Source of the DNA: a virus
IMG/VR virus record: IMGVR_UViG_3300027704_000170
Location: 1 to 22,995 of that record
Strand: one strand, 5' to 3'
Length of the DNA stretch: 22,995 nucleotides
In this document: positions 6,189-14,754 of the stretch, piece after piece
Position numbering within the stretch: position 1 is the first letter of the stretch
How the letters are laid out: every line of letters begins with the position of its first letter
Made by a program: the position numbers and the translations under genes
The notes under the pieces: model-generated
What the model was told of the DNA's origin: nothing
Seen by the model: the letters and a program-made list of their open reading frames with translations, nothing else
Database searches by the model: none

Positions 6189-6754
6189 TAACAATGACAA
6201 TTGATAAAGTGGTATATAAAGCACCACTGACTGATGCAGTGATGATGCGAGTTGCAAAACTCTGGAAGAAAAACGCACTTCAGATGTTAAGGAGACAAGG
6301 CCACAAAGCAACTGGAGCACTTGCAAACTCCATACAGTTGAAATGGGATCTGAACACAGACAAAGATGAGTGGAATATTGAACTCACACCTGATGTTGAT
6401 TATTGGCAATTTGTGGATTCTGGAGTTGATGGAGTAAATAAGAAATATAGTCGGGAGACTTTCAAACTCATGAACTCAAACACCAGAACATTCAGCTTCA
6501 CAAATAAGAAACCACCACTCTCAGCAATTATGGGATGGCTAAAAACAAAAGGATATCAAGGAAGGAATGCAAAAGGTCAATTCATCACAGATAGATCATT
6601 CGGATTCATAGTTCAAAACGCAATATATCAGAGAGGATTAAAACCATCATATTTTATCTCTAAAACTGGTAACAATATCTTGAAGAAATACTCTCAATCA
6701 ATAGGTGATGCAGTCGCTCAAGACATTGCATCAATCACTGCTTCTTTTATTTAA
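6185..6754 (+). CDS. Putative neck / HK97 gp10-like protein
   Basis: A 189-residue protein, started at the ATG at 6185 because it forms ATGA with the preceding stop; a TTG at 6167 would add only six residues. The N-terminal helix (AVMMRVAKLWKKNALQMLRRQGHKATGALANSIQLKW) followed by strands and Y-W-Q-F-V-D-S-G-V-D-G (about 79-89) is typical of HK97 gp10-like and other minor tail/neck proteins: basic helix, T-G-x-L-x-x-S-I, then a Y-x-x-x-x-D-x-G loop. A G-Y-x-G-R-N-A-K-G-Q-F segment and a terminal helix follow. It would sit at the head-tail interface. The call rests on this pattern and on the neighbours. Confidence 0.6.
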   Translation: MITMTIDKVVYKAPLTDAVMMRVAKLWKKNALQMLRRQGHKATGALANSIQLKWDLNTDKDEWNIELTPDVDYWQFVDSGVDGVNKKYSRETFKLMNSNTRTFSFTNKKPPLSAIMGWLKTKGYQGRNAKGQFITDRSFGFIVQNAIYQRGLKPSYFISKTGNNILKKYSQSIGDAVAQDIASITASFI

Positions 6755-6782
6755 AGACTTACAGAACCGAACACATATAAAA

Positions 6783-8186
6783 ATGGCATATATCGTAGAA
6801 CAACAACCATCACAAGTTGCTTTAACCAGCACATTACAACCAGTAATATTTACAGTGAGTGATGTTTCATATTCTGGTTTCAAGTATCGCTTTGCATTAA
6901 AGATAAATGATGATACAGGTGCACAGCTTACCACCTTAGCACTACAACCAAACAATAATGATGCAGCATCTTTCAACATTTCTCAAGTATTAGACAGCTA
7001 CATAAAAACCACAGAGATACAAACACCAGATGATGAATCAAGCGGATCAATACATCTGCTTGGTATTACGACAGCAGCAAAAACATGTGCCATTGGAGGA
7101 TATACAGCTAGAAAGTTTTTGATTACTCTTGGATTTATCAAAGCAACAACTGCAACTGGTGCTGTTGCATTCACTTCTGTGAGTACTGGAAACAAAGTCT
7201 TTGGATTGAGATGGTCTGGTCAAACATCTGACTTTGCTGATTGGGATACAACACGTTTGAACAACACTTTGATATCTGGATTCTCTGAAGGATTAACATC
7301 ATTCACATCACCTTTATTGAGTGAAATTCCTCAAAATGGAACAGGAACATGGGCAACAGGAACAAATTCCAACTCTGCGATTTACAAAGATACTGTATCA
7401 ATGGAATCATACAGAACACTTGCAACTCCAACTGGAATCTCATCAGGATTTGACCTTGATCGACCTTTGAATTTCTGGAGAATTAGAGTGATGAATGGAT
7501 CAACTGAAGTAGGTGTTTTTGTTTATACAATTAATACTGCTGGTGGTGTCTCTTCAACTCTTGTAGATGCAGACAGCATGATATCATTTGTTGGAATTGG
7601 TCCAATGAATTTAAAAACACAAACACACAACGCAGGACTTGCAACAGCCATCAATGGAACTTGGACACATTATGATATAATTGCAAGCAATACAAGTGCA
7701 GCAAATCCCGGCACACAATTGAGTGGAATATATAGATACACCAAAGTGGATTCACCCTGTCTTTACAACCAGTTTACAATTGGATTTCAGAACAGATCAG
7801 GCACATTTGATTACATTGATGTATTGGGAGCACAAACCAACACAACAAAGGTCACAAGTAGATCAAAGTATGTAGGCAAGTCAGGAAACTATCTTGATAC
7901 AAGCACAACAGTTGATTGGGCTGCATATGGAAGGAATGGAGGAACTACATTCAGAGATGTAAGATCCAAGAGAGGAATGAAAGTATCAACACATTGGTAT
8001 GATGAATCAAGAAATGTATTGATGGAGTCTTTGATTGTTTCACGAAAAGTTGTTATGATTGACAAGGATCAAAATATCATTCCAATTGTTATCACCTCAT
8101 CTAATTACGTGGAGAAAACAAGTTTGGCAAATAAACTATTTGCATATGATATCACACTTGAATATGCAAAGGAAAGAATCTCATGA
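6783..8186 (+). CDS. Tail structural protein, probably distal tail
   Basis: A 467-residue protein rich in Thr, Ser, Gly and beta strands, without signal peptide or membrane helix. The start is the ATG at 6783 after a short AT-rich gap; an ATG at 6705 would run inside the neck gene. The N-terminus (MAYIVEQQPSQV, then PVIFTVSD and FKYRFALKI) resembles the first domain of tail proteins next to tail-tip genes in Bacteroidota phages; the middle reads as repeated beta-sandwich sequence, and the end (TKVTSRSKYVGKSG, VSTHWYDESRNVLMESL) looks like a compact virion domain. It is coupled to the following tail-tip gene (ATGA at 8183), so the two products probably assemble together. Family unknown to me. 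Confidence 0.55.
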   Translation: MAYIVEQQPSQVALTSTLQPVIFTVSDVSYSGFKYRFALKINDDTGAQLTTLALQPNNNDAASFNISQVLDSYIKTTEIQTPDDESSGSIHLLGITTAAKTCAIGGYTARKFLITLGFIKATTATGAVAFTSVSTGNKVFGLRWSGQTSDFADWDTTRLNNTLISGFSEGLTSFTSPLLSEIPQNGTGTWATGTNSNSAIYKDTVSMESYRTLATPTGISSGFDLDRPLNFWRIRVMNGSTEVGVFVYTINTAGGVSSTLVDADSMISFVGIGPMNLKTQTHNAGLATAINGTWTHYDIIASNTSAANPGTQLSGIYRYTKVDSPCLYNQFTIGFQNRSGTFDYIDVLGAQTNTTKVTSRSKYVGKSGNYLDTSTTVDWAAYGRNGGTTFRDVRSKRGMKVSTHWYDESRNVLMESLIVSRKVVMIDKDQNIIPIVITSSNYVEKTSLANKLFAYDITLEYAKERIS

Positions 8187-11100
8187 TTGAACTACAAGCA
8201 AGATATGGTGATCTTTATGATTGGAAGACTTTAGAGCTGTCTGAAGGTGCTGCAATTCCTTTGACGTACTCTTTTGCAGATCCAGAGAAATTAACGTCAA
8301 GAGAAGCCCCATATTCTGGAACGTTTCTTTTGCCATTCTCAAATATCAACAATGATTTCTTTGCGAATTATTTCATGGTTGATCTCACAGTTGGTGATTG
8401 GAGCACTGATGTATTTCGTCCAGAGAATCCAGTTCAATGCACTCTCTTGAATGATGGTGTTTCTCTAATTGAAGGAGTCTTGCAATTGCTTAGTGTTTCT
8501 AAAACTGGACAAACATATGAATGTGCTATTAGTGGAGGTGCTGGAGATCTATTCACTCAAATGGGGAATGCAAAACTTAAAGATGTTTTTGCAAATCCAC
8601 AATTGTTCAAATACTTAAACACACCACAGAATGTGATTGCATCATGGAGTGGAGATATTACAGCTGGAAGTGTTGGTGATGGTGTCATTAGGATTCCGCT
8701 TGTTGACAAAGCAATGTCACAAGGAGGTAGATTGTACGGAAATTTTGGAATAGATGAAGGCCTGTATTTAAACAACTATTTGACACCTTCACAATTGTTG
8801 CCGTTTATGAATATTGATTACATATTCAGAACGATTTTGAACTTCTTTGGGTTTTCACTCTCAAGTGCATTCATGAGCACTTCAGTATGGACAAATCTGT
8901 ACATGTCACTTGGAAATGGATCAAATGCTTTAAAAACTTTGCCATTTTACGGATGGAAAGCTGGACTAACTTCTTCACTCACTTTGGGTGCTGGTCAAAC
9001 AAGCCTCACCATTCCATTTAACAATACTACAACAGTTGGATTGTATGATCCAGATGATAACTATGAAGAAGCAAATGCAACTTTTGTTGTTCCATCTGAT
9101 ATGTATGTTGTTTTTGATTTTTCATTCCAAGTAGATAATTCAGCTTTGACAGCTTCAGGATCAATCGGTTTTGAAATAATATCTGGAGGGTCAACAATTT
9201 CATCACAATTGTTTTTTGTTTCTGATAATGGTTTTGATACAACACAAACACCATTCACATTCACTATGCCTGAACCAGTTTTGTTAACAGCTGGATCAGA
9301 TGTTCAAATACAATTAGCTTCATTCAATTTATCTGGTGCTGTTATCAATGCAGATCCAAATTTCACGTTCTGGAGGTTTCTATCATATGAGAGTGTTACA
9401 ACATCAGGATTGATTGTTGACACCATAGCAAATTTACCAGACATCACATGCTCTTCATTTGTTAAAGATCTAGTTCAGAGATACAATTTAACTTTGTTAC
9501 CTTCATCGAGTCCACAGGAATTGATTCTAGAACCTTTAACGGACTTTATTGGATCGGGTGATGTATTAGATTGGAGCGAGAAAGTTGATCACTCACAAGC
9601 GTTTGTTGTAAGTCCAGCAACATCATTAAGAAGCAAAAACATATATTTCAATGATGGTGTTGATGCAGACTTTCCAAATCAATTCCACCAGAAAGAATAT
9701 GGAACACCTCTTGGTCAATACTCATACAGATCAAGTGATACATATGCAGTTGGAACACATCAAAACAATCCAGTATTTGGAAATGTTACAATTCAATCTT
9801 TGCCAACAGCAGACTGGAACTCAAGTGATGCAACCACAATCATATATCCTCGTTTGTTTGGTGAAAGCAATGGTGCTCAAGTTCCAGTATCACACAAACC
9901 TAAAATTGTATATTGGAATGGAACTCAGTTAACTGGTCCACAAGCAATATTGATTGGAAATGTTGCAACTCAAGTGTATGGATGTGTCACTCCATTTCAC
10001 ACAATACCAATAACAGACACAACACAGAGCACATACTGGAGGCACACATATAAAACTGCTGCTGGTTCTCCTTTGATTGGTCAAAATTATGCTCTTGGAT
10101 TAGCCAGATCATACTGGAGTAGTTATCTGCAACAAATTTACACAGAGGATGCAAGACTTGTGACTGCATTCATTGCGATAACACCAGCAGATATGAATCT
10201 GTTGACGTTTGATGATCGGATTTTCATTGATGGAATTTATTACAGAGTGATTGAGATTTCTGGATACAATCCTGTTGATCCAAAAACAACAGCTGTGAAA
10301 CTTTTGAAACTTCTGGACATTGGATCAGTTCCTTTATTTCCATCTGATGAATGCAGTTTGACATACATATCTGCAAACATAGATGGCACAACAAACTGGA
10401 ACAATGAATCAGGTGTTTCAGTAAATCCAACTCTGAAATGTTGCGAATCAGAAGGATTTACATTCTTGGTACAAGGAACAACACCGCAATGTTGGTGGAA
10501 CTGGCTTGGAGATGGAGGAAATGGTGATCCAGATGGCTTTGATGGTGTTGGTAGTAATGGTGGTGATGGTGTTATCACTGGAGATGATTTCACTCATGGA
10601 GGTGGTATCAAATCTGGTGTAGGTGTTTCTGGCATTCCTCCCAGATCATATGATCCTCAACTACCTATTCCAGTTGGAGCACAACAAGGAACACATTTAT
10701 TGAGGCAAAGTTCCAAGAATTTCAGCATGGCTTGGTCACAAAATGGAACTGCTTCATACACCAACAACCTGACAAATGTCGGAATGAGTTCATCAATGAC
10801 TTTCCAACTTCATTGTGTGACAAACAGTCCTGATGCAGTCACAGCTGGAGTATCTGGAAAATCAACAAGTGATCTGTATATCCCAGTCAATACAACAGCA
10901 CATTTCAAAGTGAATGCGCTTGGTGTAATATATGCAGCTAAATCCAAAACTATTGGAGACACCTATTTTGTATCTCAATCGGTTGTAATTAAAAACATAG
11001 GAGGAACAATTTCAACTGTTGCATCTACAACAGACGAAAGTTCAAAGGATTCTGGATTGTCAAATCCAACAGTGAGCATTGCAGTTGCATCAATATCAAA

Positions 11101-11296
11101 AGGAATTGCAACAGACAATGCACTTGATTTAAAAGTCACAGGAGAGACAGACGTTCACACTTCTTGGGTCATGGATGTCAATGTTACATATATCAATCTC
11201 AGTATTGCATCATCAATTGGAAATGGAATTGTGACAGAAGCAAATGATTTCTTTGTTCTAGAAAACAATACACGATTAATCACACAAGCAACATGA
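8183..11296 (+). CDS. Large tail-tip / baseplate-hub-like protein with C-terminal adhesin-like domain
   Basis: A 1037-residue protein. Residues 1-65 (LYDWKTLELSEGAAIPLTYSF, then EKLTSREAPYSGTFLLPFS, then NNDFFANYF; each part shown short) match the opening of tail-tip proteins of Bacteroidota phages: L-Y, I-P-L-T-x-S-x-x-D, Y-S-G-T-F-x-L-P, N-N-x-x-F. The central part has beta-rich domains, probably the hub ring. A Cys/Trp patch (CCESE near 753, CWWNW near 767) is followed by a Gly/Asp-rich flexible stretch (about 775-815) and a C-terminal Ser/Thr-rich beta domain that could contact the host surface. It is linked by ATGA overlaps to both neighbours. Assignment to the tail tip is from the N-terminal pattern; the adhesin role of the C-terminus is inference. 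Confidence 0.65.
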   Translation: MIELQARYGDLYDWKTLELSEGAAIPLTYSFADPEKLTSREAPYSGTFLLPFSNINNDFFANYFMVDLTVGDWSTDVFRPENPVQCTLLNDGVSLIEGVLQLLSVSKTGQTYECAISGGAGDLFTQMGNAKLKDVFANPQLFKYLNTPQNVIASWSGDITAGSVGDGVIRIPLVDKAMSQGGRLYGNFGIDEGLYLNNYLTPSQLLPFMNIDYIFRTILNFFGFSLSSAFMSTSVWTNLYMSLGNGSNALKTLPFYGWKAGLTSSLTLGAGQTSLTIPFNNTTTVGLYDPDDNYEEANATFVVPSDMYVVFDFSFQVDNSALTASGSIGFEIISGGSTISSQLFFVSDNGFDTTQTPFTFTMPEPVLLTAGSDVQIQLASFNLSGAVINADPNFTFWRFLSYESVTTSGLIVDTIANLPDITCSSFVKDLVQRYNLTLLPSSSPQELILEPLTDFIGSGDVLDWSEKVDHSQAFVVSPATSLRSKNIYFNDGVDADFPNQFHQKEYGTPLGQYSYRSSDTYAVGTHQNNPVFGNVTIQSLPTADWNSSDATTIIYPRLFGESNGAQVPVSHKPKIVYWNGTQLTGPQAILIGNVATQVYGCVTPFHTIPITDTTQSTYWRHTYKTAAGSPLIGQNYALGLARSYWSSYLQQIYTEDARLVTAFIAITPADMNLLTFDDRIFIDGIYYRVIEISGYNPVDPKTTAVKLLKLLDIGSVPLFPSDECSLTYISANIDGTTNWNNESGVSVNPTLKCCESEGFTFLVQGTTPQCWWNWLGDGGNGDPDGFDGVGSNGGDGVITGDDFTHGGGIKSGVGVSGIPPRSYDPQLPIPVGAQQGTHLLRQSSKNFSMAWSQNGTASYTNNLTNVGMSSSMTFQLHCVTNSPDAVTAGVSGKSTSDLYIPVNTTAHFKVNALGVIYAAKSKTIGDTYFVSQSVVIKNIGGTISTVASTTDESSKDSGLSNPTVSIAVASISKGIATDNALDLKVTGETDVHTSWVMDVNVTYINLSIASSIGNGIVTEANDFFVLENNTRLITQAT

Positions 11297-11478
11297 AAAA
11301 AAACTACGTGAAAAATATGTTTATCACCATTCCAAAGATTATCAAACTTGGAACATTGAATGATTCAAAAACATACACAAAAGAAACAATCAGATTCTAT
11401 GGATATTTTGAAGAAACTGGATTCAAAGGATTTTTCAGAAAAGTATTAATGGGAATAAAAGCAAGAATAAATGTCTAA
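11293..11478 (+). CDS. Small basic protein, unknown function
   Basis: A 61-residue, Lys-rich, probably soluble protein (MKKNYVKNMFITIPKIIKLG at the start). The ATG overlaps the tail-tip stop (ATGA) and its 3' end overlaps the tape-measure start by 8 bases, so it is embedded in the tail operon and probably translated. I do not recognise it. Its FITIPKI strand and FKGFFRKVLMGIKARI helix give no family. Position between tip and tape measure suggests a small tail component or assembly factor, but this is inference from context only. Confidence 0.5.
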   Translation: MKKNYVKNMFITIPKIIKLGTLNDSKTYTKETIRFYGYFEETGFKGFFRKVLMGIKARINV

Positions 11479-13315
11479 GACAGCAACGGTAAAACTCAGG
11501 ACGGAAGGCGTTAAAGAACTTACATCAGAATTATCAAAGGCAAAAAAAGGTGTTGAGGATCTTGAAGATTCACTAGAACAAACTTCTGATGCAGTGAATG
11601 ATGTCATTGCTTCTGAAGTAGTAATGGCAAAAGGCTTGGATGATTTGTCTGGTGGATCTATTACGGCATTTAAAGCTGCAACAAGAGGCGCAAAGACTTT
11701 TGTGATGGGATTGAAAACAGTGAGAGGTGCTTTGATCTCAACTGGTATAGGTGCACTTGTTGTTGTTGTGGGTTCTCTGGTTGCTTATTTCACTTCGACA
11801 AAAGAAGGAGCAGAAAAGCTAGAAATCGCAATGGCTGGATTGAAAGCTGTTTTTTCCATTTTTACAGATACGTTATCATCATTTGGAAGTGTGCTTGTTG
11901 GCATATTTACTGATCCAATTAAATCTATACAAAACTTTAATGATAGTTTAAAAAAGTTTGTACTTGACAAATTTGAAGCTATATTAGAAATGGCTGGATT
12001 TCTTGGTTCTGCATTCAAAAAATTATTTACTGGTGATTTTTCAGGTGCTGTGGACGAGGCTGGGAAAGCATTTAGAACATTCCAAGATGAATTGAATCCT
12101 ATTCATGGAGTAATGGAGGACATAGCGGATGGAATAAGTAATGTTGTAGACAAAGTAACTGGTTTAATTGTTTCCTCAACATCACTTTCGCAAAGGTCTA
12201 TTGATTTAAGAAAAGCACTTCGAGATACAAATGAAGCATTTTCAGATCAGAGAAAAGAGATTGCTGATCTGAACAAGCAAGGAGATGATACTTCACTGAG
12301 TATAGAAAAGAGAATTGCAGCAACAGAGAAAGCAGCAGCAAAAGAACAAGCGTTGATGGATCAGAGAGTTGCTAATTCTCAAGAGGCTATTGATATACAA
12401 ATAGCTGAAATGGATTTGAGAAAAACAACAGAGGAAGATGAGATCAGATTATCTGAATTGCGTGTTGCACTGTCTGATGTTCAAACCGAATCTTTAGGAA
12501 TGCAAACCAGCTTACTTACTAAGGTTAATGGATTGTATCTGGAACAAGAAGCAACAGCAAAAGAGATTGCAGATGCTGAATTGTTAAGAATAGCAACTTT
12601 GAAAACAGCAACACAATCAGCTCAACAAAATGAGATTGATGCAGTTGCTTTGAAATATGCCACACTGCATGAAATGGCAAGGGGCAATGCTGAAACTGAG
12701 AAACTCTTAAAGGAAAAACAAGAAGCAGAACTCCTTGCAATTACAGAAAAATTTGCAGTAAAAGAAGTAAAGGTTGAAACAAAAGCAGAGAAAACAAAAC
12801 AAGAATTACGCAAAGAAACGATTGATGCAATTGTTGGAATGACACAAGCAGCATTCTCATTATTTGCAGCATTGGATCAAGGGCGTGATAGTGATGATAA
12901 GAAAACAGCTAAAGCCAGATTCAAGAGAGCGAAAGCAATGCAAATTGCTGGAGCTGTTATGAGTACTGGATCAGCAATCATTGGAGCGTTATCACCACCG
13001 CCAGTAGGACTTGGGCCAACACCAGCTGGATTTGCAGCAAGTATCACATCAGCATTGACTGGAGCTGCTTCAATTGCATCCATATCAAAAACAAGATTTG
13101 ATTCAGGTGGAACTCCTGATATTGTATCACCACCAAGTTCTGGAGGTAGAAACCTAACAACAGCATTAGTGCCAGATACATTTGCACCAAGTGCAACAGC
13201 TCCAACAGACTTAGAATCATTAACAGATAAACCAATCAAAGCATTTGTTGTGGCTCAAGACATGACATCACAACAACAATTAAACGCAAATCTTTTACAC
13301 CACGCAACACTATGA
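11471..13315 (+). CDS. Tail tape measure protein
   Basis: A 614-residue protein that sets tail length and is probably ejected with DNA. It shows an N-terminal helix set (VKELTSELSKAKKGVEDLED), a strongly hydrophobic segment (about 87-107: ALISTGIGALVVVVGSLVAY), amphipathic helices, a long charged coiled coil (about 245-455, many Glu, Lys, Ala and Gln) and a second Gly/Ala-rich hydrophobic part (about 490-535: AGAVMSTGSAIIGALSPPP) before a Pro/Ser tail. This is the usual tape-measure pattern of helices with buried membrane-active stretches. At about 1.5 Angstrom per residue the tail would be near 90 nm, a short siphovirus tail. It overlaps the small upstream gene by 8 bases and the protease gene by 4 (ATGA). 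It lies unusually before the capsid genes. Confidence 0.85.
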   Translation: MSKTATVKLRTEGVKELTSELSKAKKGVEDLEDSLEQTSDAVNDVIASEVVMAKGLDDLSGGSITAFKAATRGAKTFVMGLKTVRGALISTGIGALVVVVGSLVAYFTSTKEGAEKLEIAMAGLKAVFSIFTDTLSSFGSVLVGIFTDPIKSIQNFNDSLKKFVLDKFEAILEMAGFLGSAFKKLFTGDFSGAVDEAGKAFRTFQDELNPIHGVMEDIADGISNVVDKVTGLIVSSTSLSQRSIDLRKALRDTNEAFSDQRKEIADLNKQGDDTSLSIEKRIAATEKAAAKEQALMDQRVANSQEAIDIQIAEMDLRKTTEEDEIRLSELRVALSDVQTESLGMQTSLLTKVNGLYLEQEATAKEIADAELLRIATLKTATQSAQQNEIDAVALKYATLHEMARGNAETEKLLKEKQEAELLAITEKFAVKEVKVETKAEKTKQELRKETIDAIVGMTQAAFSLFAALDQGRDSDDKKTAKARFKRAKAMQIAGAVMSTGSAIIGALSPPPVGLGPTPAGFAASITSALTGAASIASISKTRFDSGGTPDIVSPPSSGGRNLTTALVPDTFAPSATAPTDLESLTDKPIKAFVVAQDMTSQQQLNANLLHHATL

Positions 13316-14082
13316 AAACAGTTGAATTATTAATTGACGAAGAACTGGAGCTTTCAGGAATTACTGCAATTGCAGTTGTACGACATCCAGCCATTGAAGA
13401 AGGCTTTGTCTTTTTCAATAAAGGTGAGAAATATGTACTTGCTCAAATAGACGAAGCTAAAAGAATGCTTGTAGGGCCAGCACTAATTCCAGAAAAAAGA
13501 ATTGGAAGATACAATGATGAAGAAGATGAAGAGTATGAAGTCTTTTTCTCAGCTGAAACTGTCAGACAAGCATCTCAGCTTTATATGAAAGAGGAAAGAA
13601 CCAACTCACACACGTATGAACATGCTGAAGAAGTCGAAGGATTAACAGTTGTGGAATCATGGTTGATTGAAGATCCTTTACGTGATAAAGCAGCACTGTA
13701 TGGATTTGATCATTTGCCAGTTGGAACATGGATGTTGGCCATGAAAATCAACAATGAAGATGTATGGAACTCAATTCTAAAAAAAGAAGTGAGAGGATTT
13801 TCAATTGAAGGATTTTTCACAGATCAATTAATCAAAGCACAAAAATCACAAAAGAGATCACCATGTCCAAACTGCCCAAAAGATGCTGAAACAATGGAGC
13901 AGTTAAAATCTCTTGTATTAGAGGAAATGGAATCTGTATTCACTCTGGATGGCAAACCACTTTGGAGGACTATTGAAGAAGCAGAGCTGTATGGAGAGCT
14001 ATTCAATAATTGCATTGGATATCATGAGCACAAAGTTGATGATATGGTGCTCTACATGGCTTGTGAGGATCATGAGAAGTGA
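13312..14082 (+). CDS. Prohead maturation protease, XkdF-like, with C-terminal extension
   Basis: A 256-residue protein. Residues 45-172 match the XkdF-like putative phage serine protease: RMLVGPALIPEKRIGR (51-66), EYEVFFSAETVRQAS (74-88), TNSHTYEH (97-104), VVESWLIEDP (113-122), LPVGTWMLAMKI (135-146) and VRGFSIEGFF (160-169). H100 and S164 are the likely catalytic pair, by analogy with other prohead proteases. A CPNCP motif (185-189) and a C-terminal piece with LWRTIEEAE, then CIGYHEH (234-240) and MACEDHE (249-255), could bind metal. It should process scaffold and capsid subunits during head maturation, and sits directly before the scaffold-like and capsid genes. Start overlaps the tape-measure stop (ATGA). 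Confidence 0.8.
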   Translation: MKTVELLIDEELELSGITAIAVVRHPAIEEGFVFFNKGEKYVLAQIDEAKRMLVGPALIPEKRIGRYNDEEDEEYEVFFSAETVRQASQLYMKEERTNSHTYEHAEEVEGLTVVESWLIEDPLRDKAALYGFDHLPVGTWMLAMKINNEDVWNSILKKEVRGFSIEGFFTDQLIKAQKSQKRSPCPNCPKDAETMEQLKSLVLEEMESVFTLDGKPLWRTIEEAELYGELFNNCIGYHEHKVDDMVLYMACEDHEK

Positions 14083-14126
14083 TACGTTTCAATGAAAAAC
14101 ATATATATACATGAACAAGTAATATC

Positions 14127-14753
14127 ATGAGCAAAACAATAGACAAGATCAGAGGACTTTTGAACCTCCCAAACCTCACCAAATTCTATGCTGAAGCAAG
14201 ACTTGATGATGGTCGCTTAGTAGTAACAGAGGCCGAATCAATGGCTGTTGGTGTTGAGATTTCTGTGATGTCTGATGAAGGCAATGCAGATTATCTTGAT
14301 GACGGCACATATGCACTTGAAGATGGAACTGTTCTTGTTGTTGCTGAAGGTCGTATCACACAACTTGGAGAAGATGAACCAGAAGCGGAAGCAGAAGTGG
14401 AAGTGGAAGTTGAAATGGCTGAAGGTGATGAAGCAGATGTGCAAGATTGGGCTGGTATGGAGAAGCGTATCCAGAATCTTGAGGATGCTGTTGCAGATCT
14501 TAAAAGTGATAAGGTATCTGCTTATGAAGAAAAAGAAGAAGACGAAAAAATGTCTGAATTGGCTTCTGAAATCAACGCAGCATTTGAACACATGATGGAA
14601 CGTCTTTCAGCTATTGAAAACGAACCAGCATCAAATGGAGTGAGTCATTCTCCAACAAAAGGTAAAAATCAGGACATGGATCAAGAGACATTTTCTTCAT
14701 TGAAAACATCTGAAAGAGCACATGCAATTATTTCAAACTTCGCAAAAAACTAA
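14127..14753 (+). CDS. Putative scaffolding protein
   Basis: A 208-residue, very acidic protein between protease and capsid genes, the expected place for a scaffold. The N-terminal part (about 18-85) looks like a small beta barrel (FYAEARLDDGRLVVTEAES, then GTYALEDGTVLVVAEGRITQ); next is a run of alternating Glu with Ala or Val (about 88-98), then coiled coils (MEKRIQNLEDAVADLKSD; ELASEINAAFEHMMERLSAI) and a polar C-terminus (SSLKTSERAHAIISNFAKN) that may bind capsid. Such a fold order is seen in Bacteroidota phages. The Glu-rich run is encoded by short GAAGNG repeats that could vary in length. A 44-bp AT-rich gap precedes it; no clear promoter consensus is present there. Confidence 0.7.
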   Translation: MSKTIDKIRGLLNLPNLTKFYAEARLDDGRLVVTEAESMAVGVEISVMSDEGNADYLDDGTYALEDGTVLVVAEGRITQLGEDEPEAEAEVEVEVEMAEGDEADVQDWAGMEKRIQNLEDAVADLKSDKVSAYEEKEEDEKMSELASEINAAFEHMMERLSAIENEPASNGVSHSPTKGKNQDMDQETFSSLKTSERAHAIISNFAKN

Positions 14754-14754
14754 A

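Noticed and set aside
8557-10593. Several minus-strand ORFs of 60-120 codons opposite the tail-tip gene.
   Set aside because: They lie inside a convincing + strand gene, have low-complexity composition mirroring its codon use, and show no start signals or known motifs.
12877-13239. A 120-codon minus-strand ORF opposite the end of the tape measure gene.
   Set aside because: Ala/Val/Pro pattern is the complement of the tape-measure C-terminal sequence; no independent evidence.
14275-14595. A + strand ORF of 106 codons in another frame of the scaffold-like gene, Lys/Leu-rich.
   Set aside because: Its composition is a by-product of the GAA/GAT-rich acidic codons read out of frame; the scaffold frame has sensible domains and coupling.
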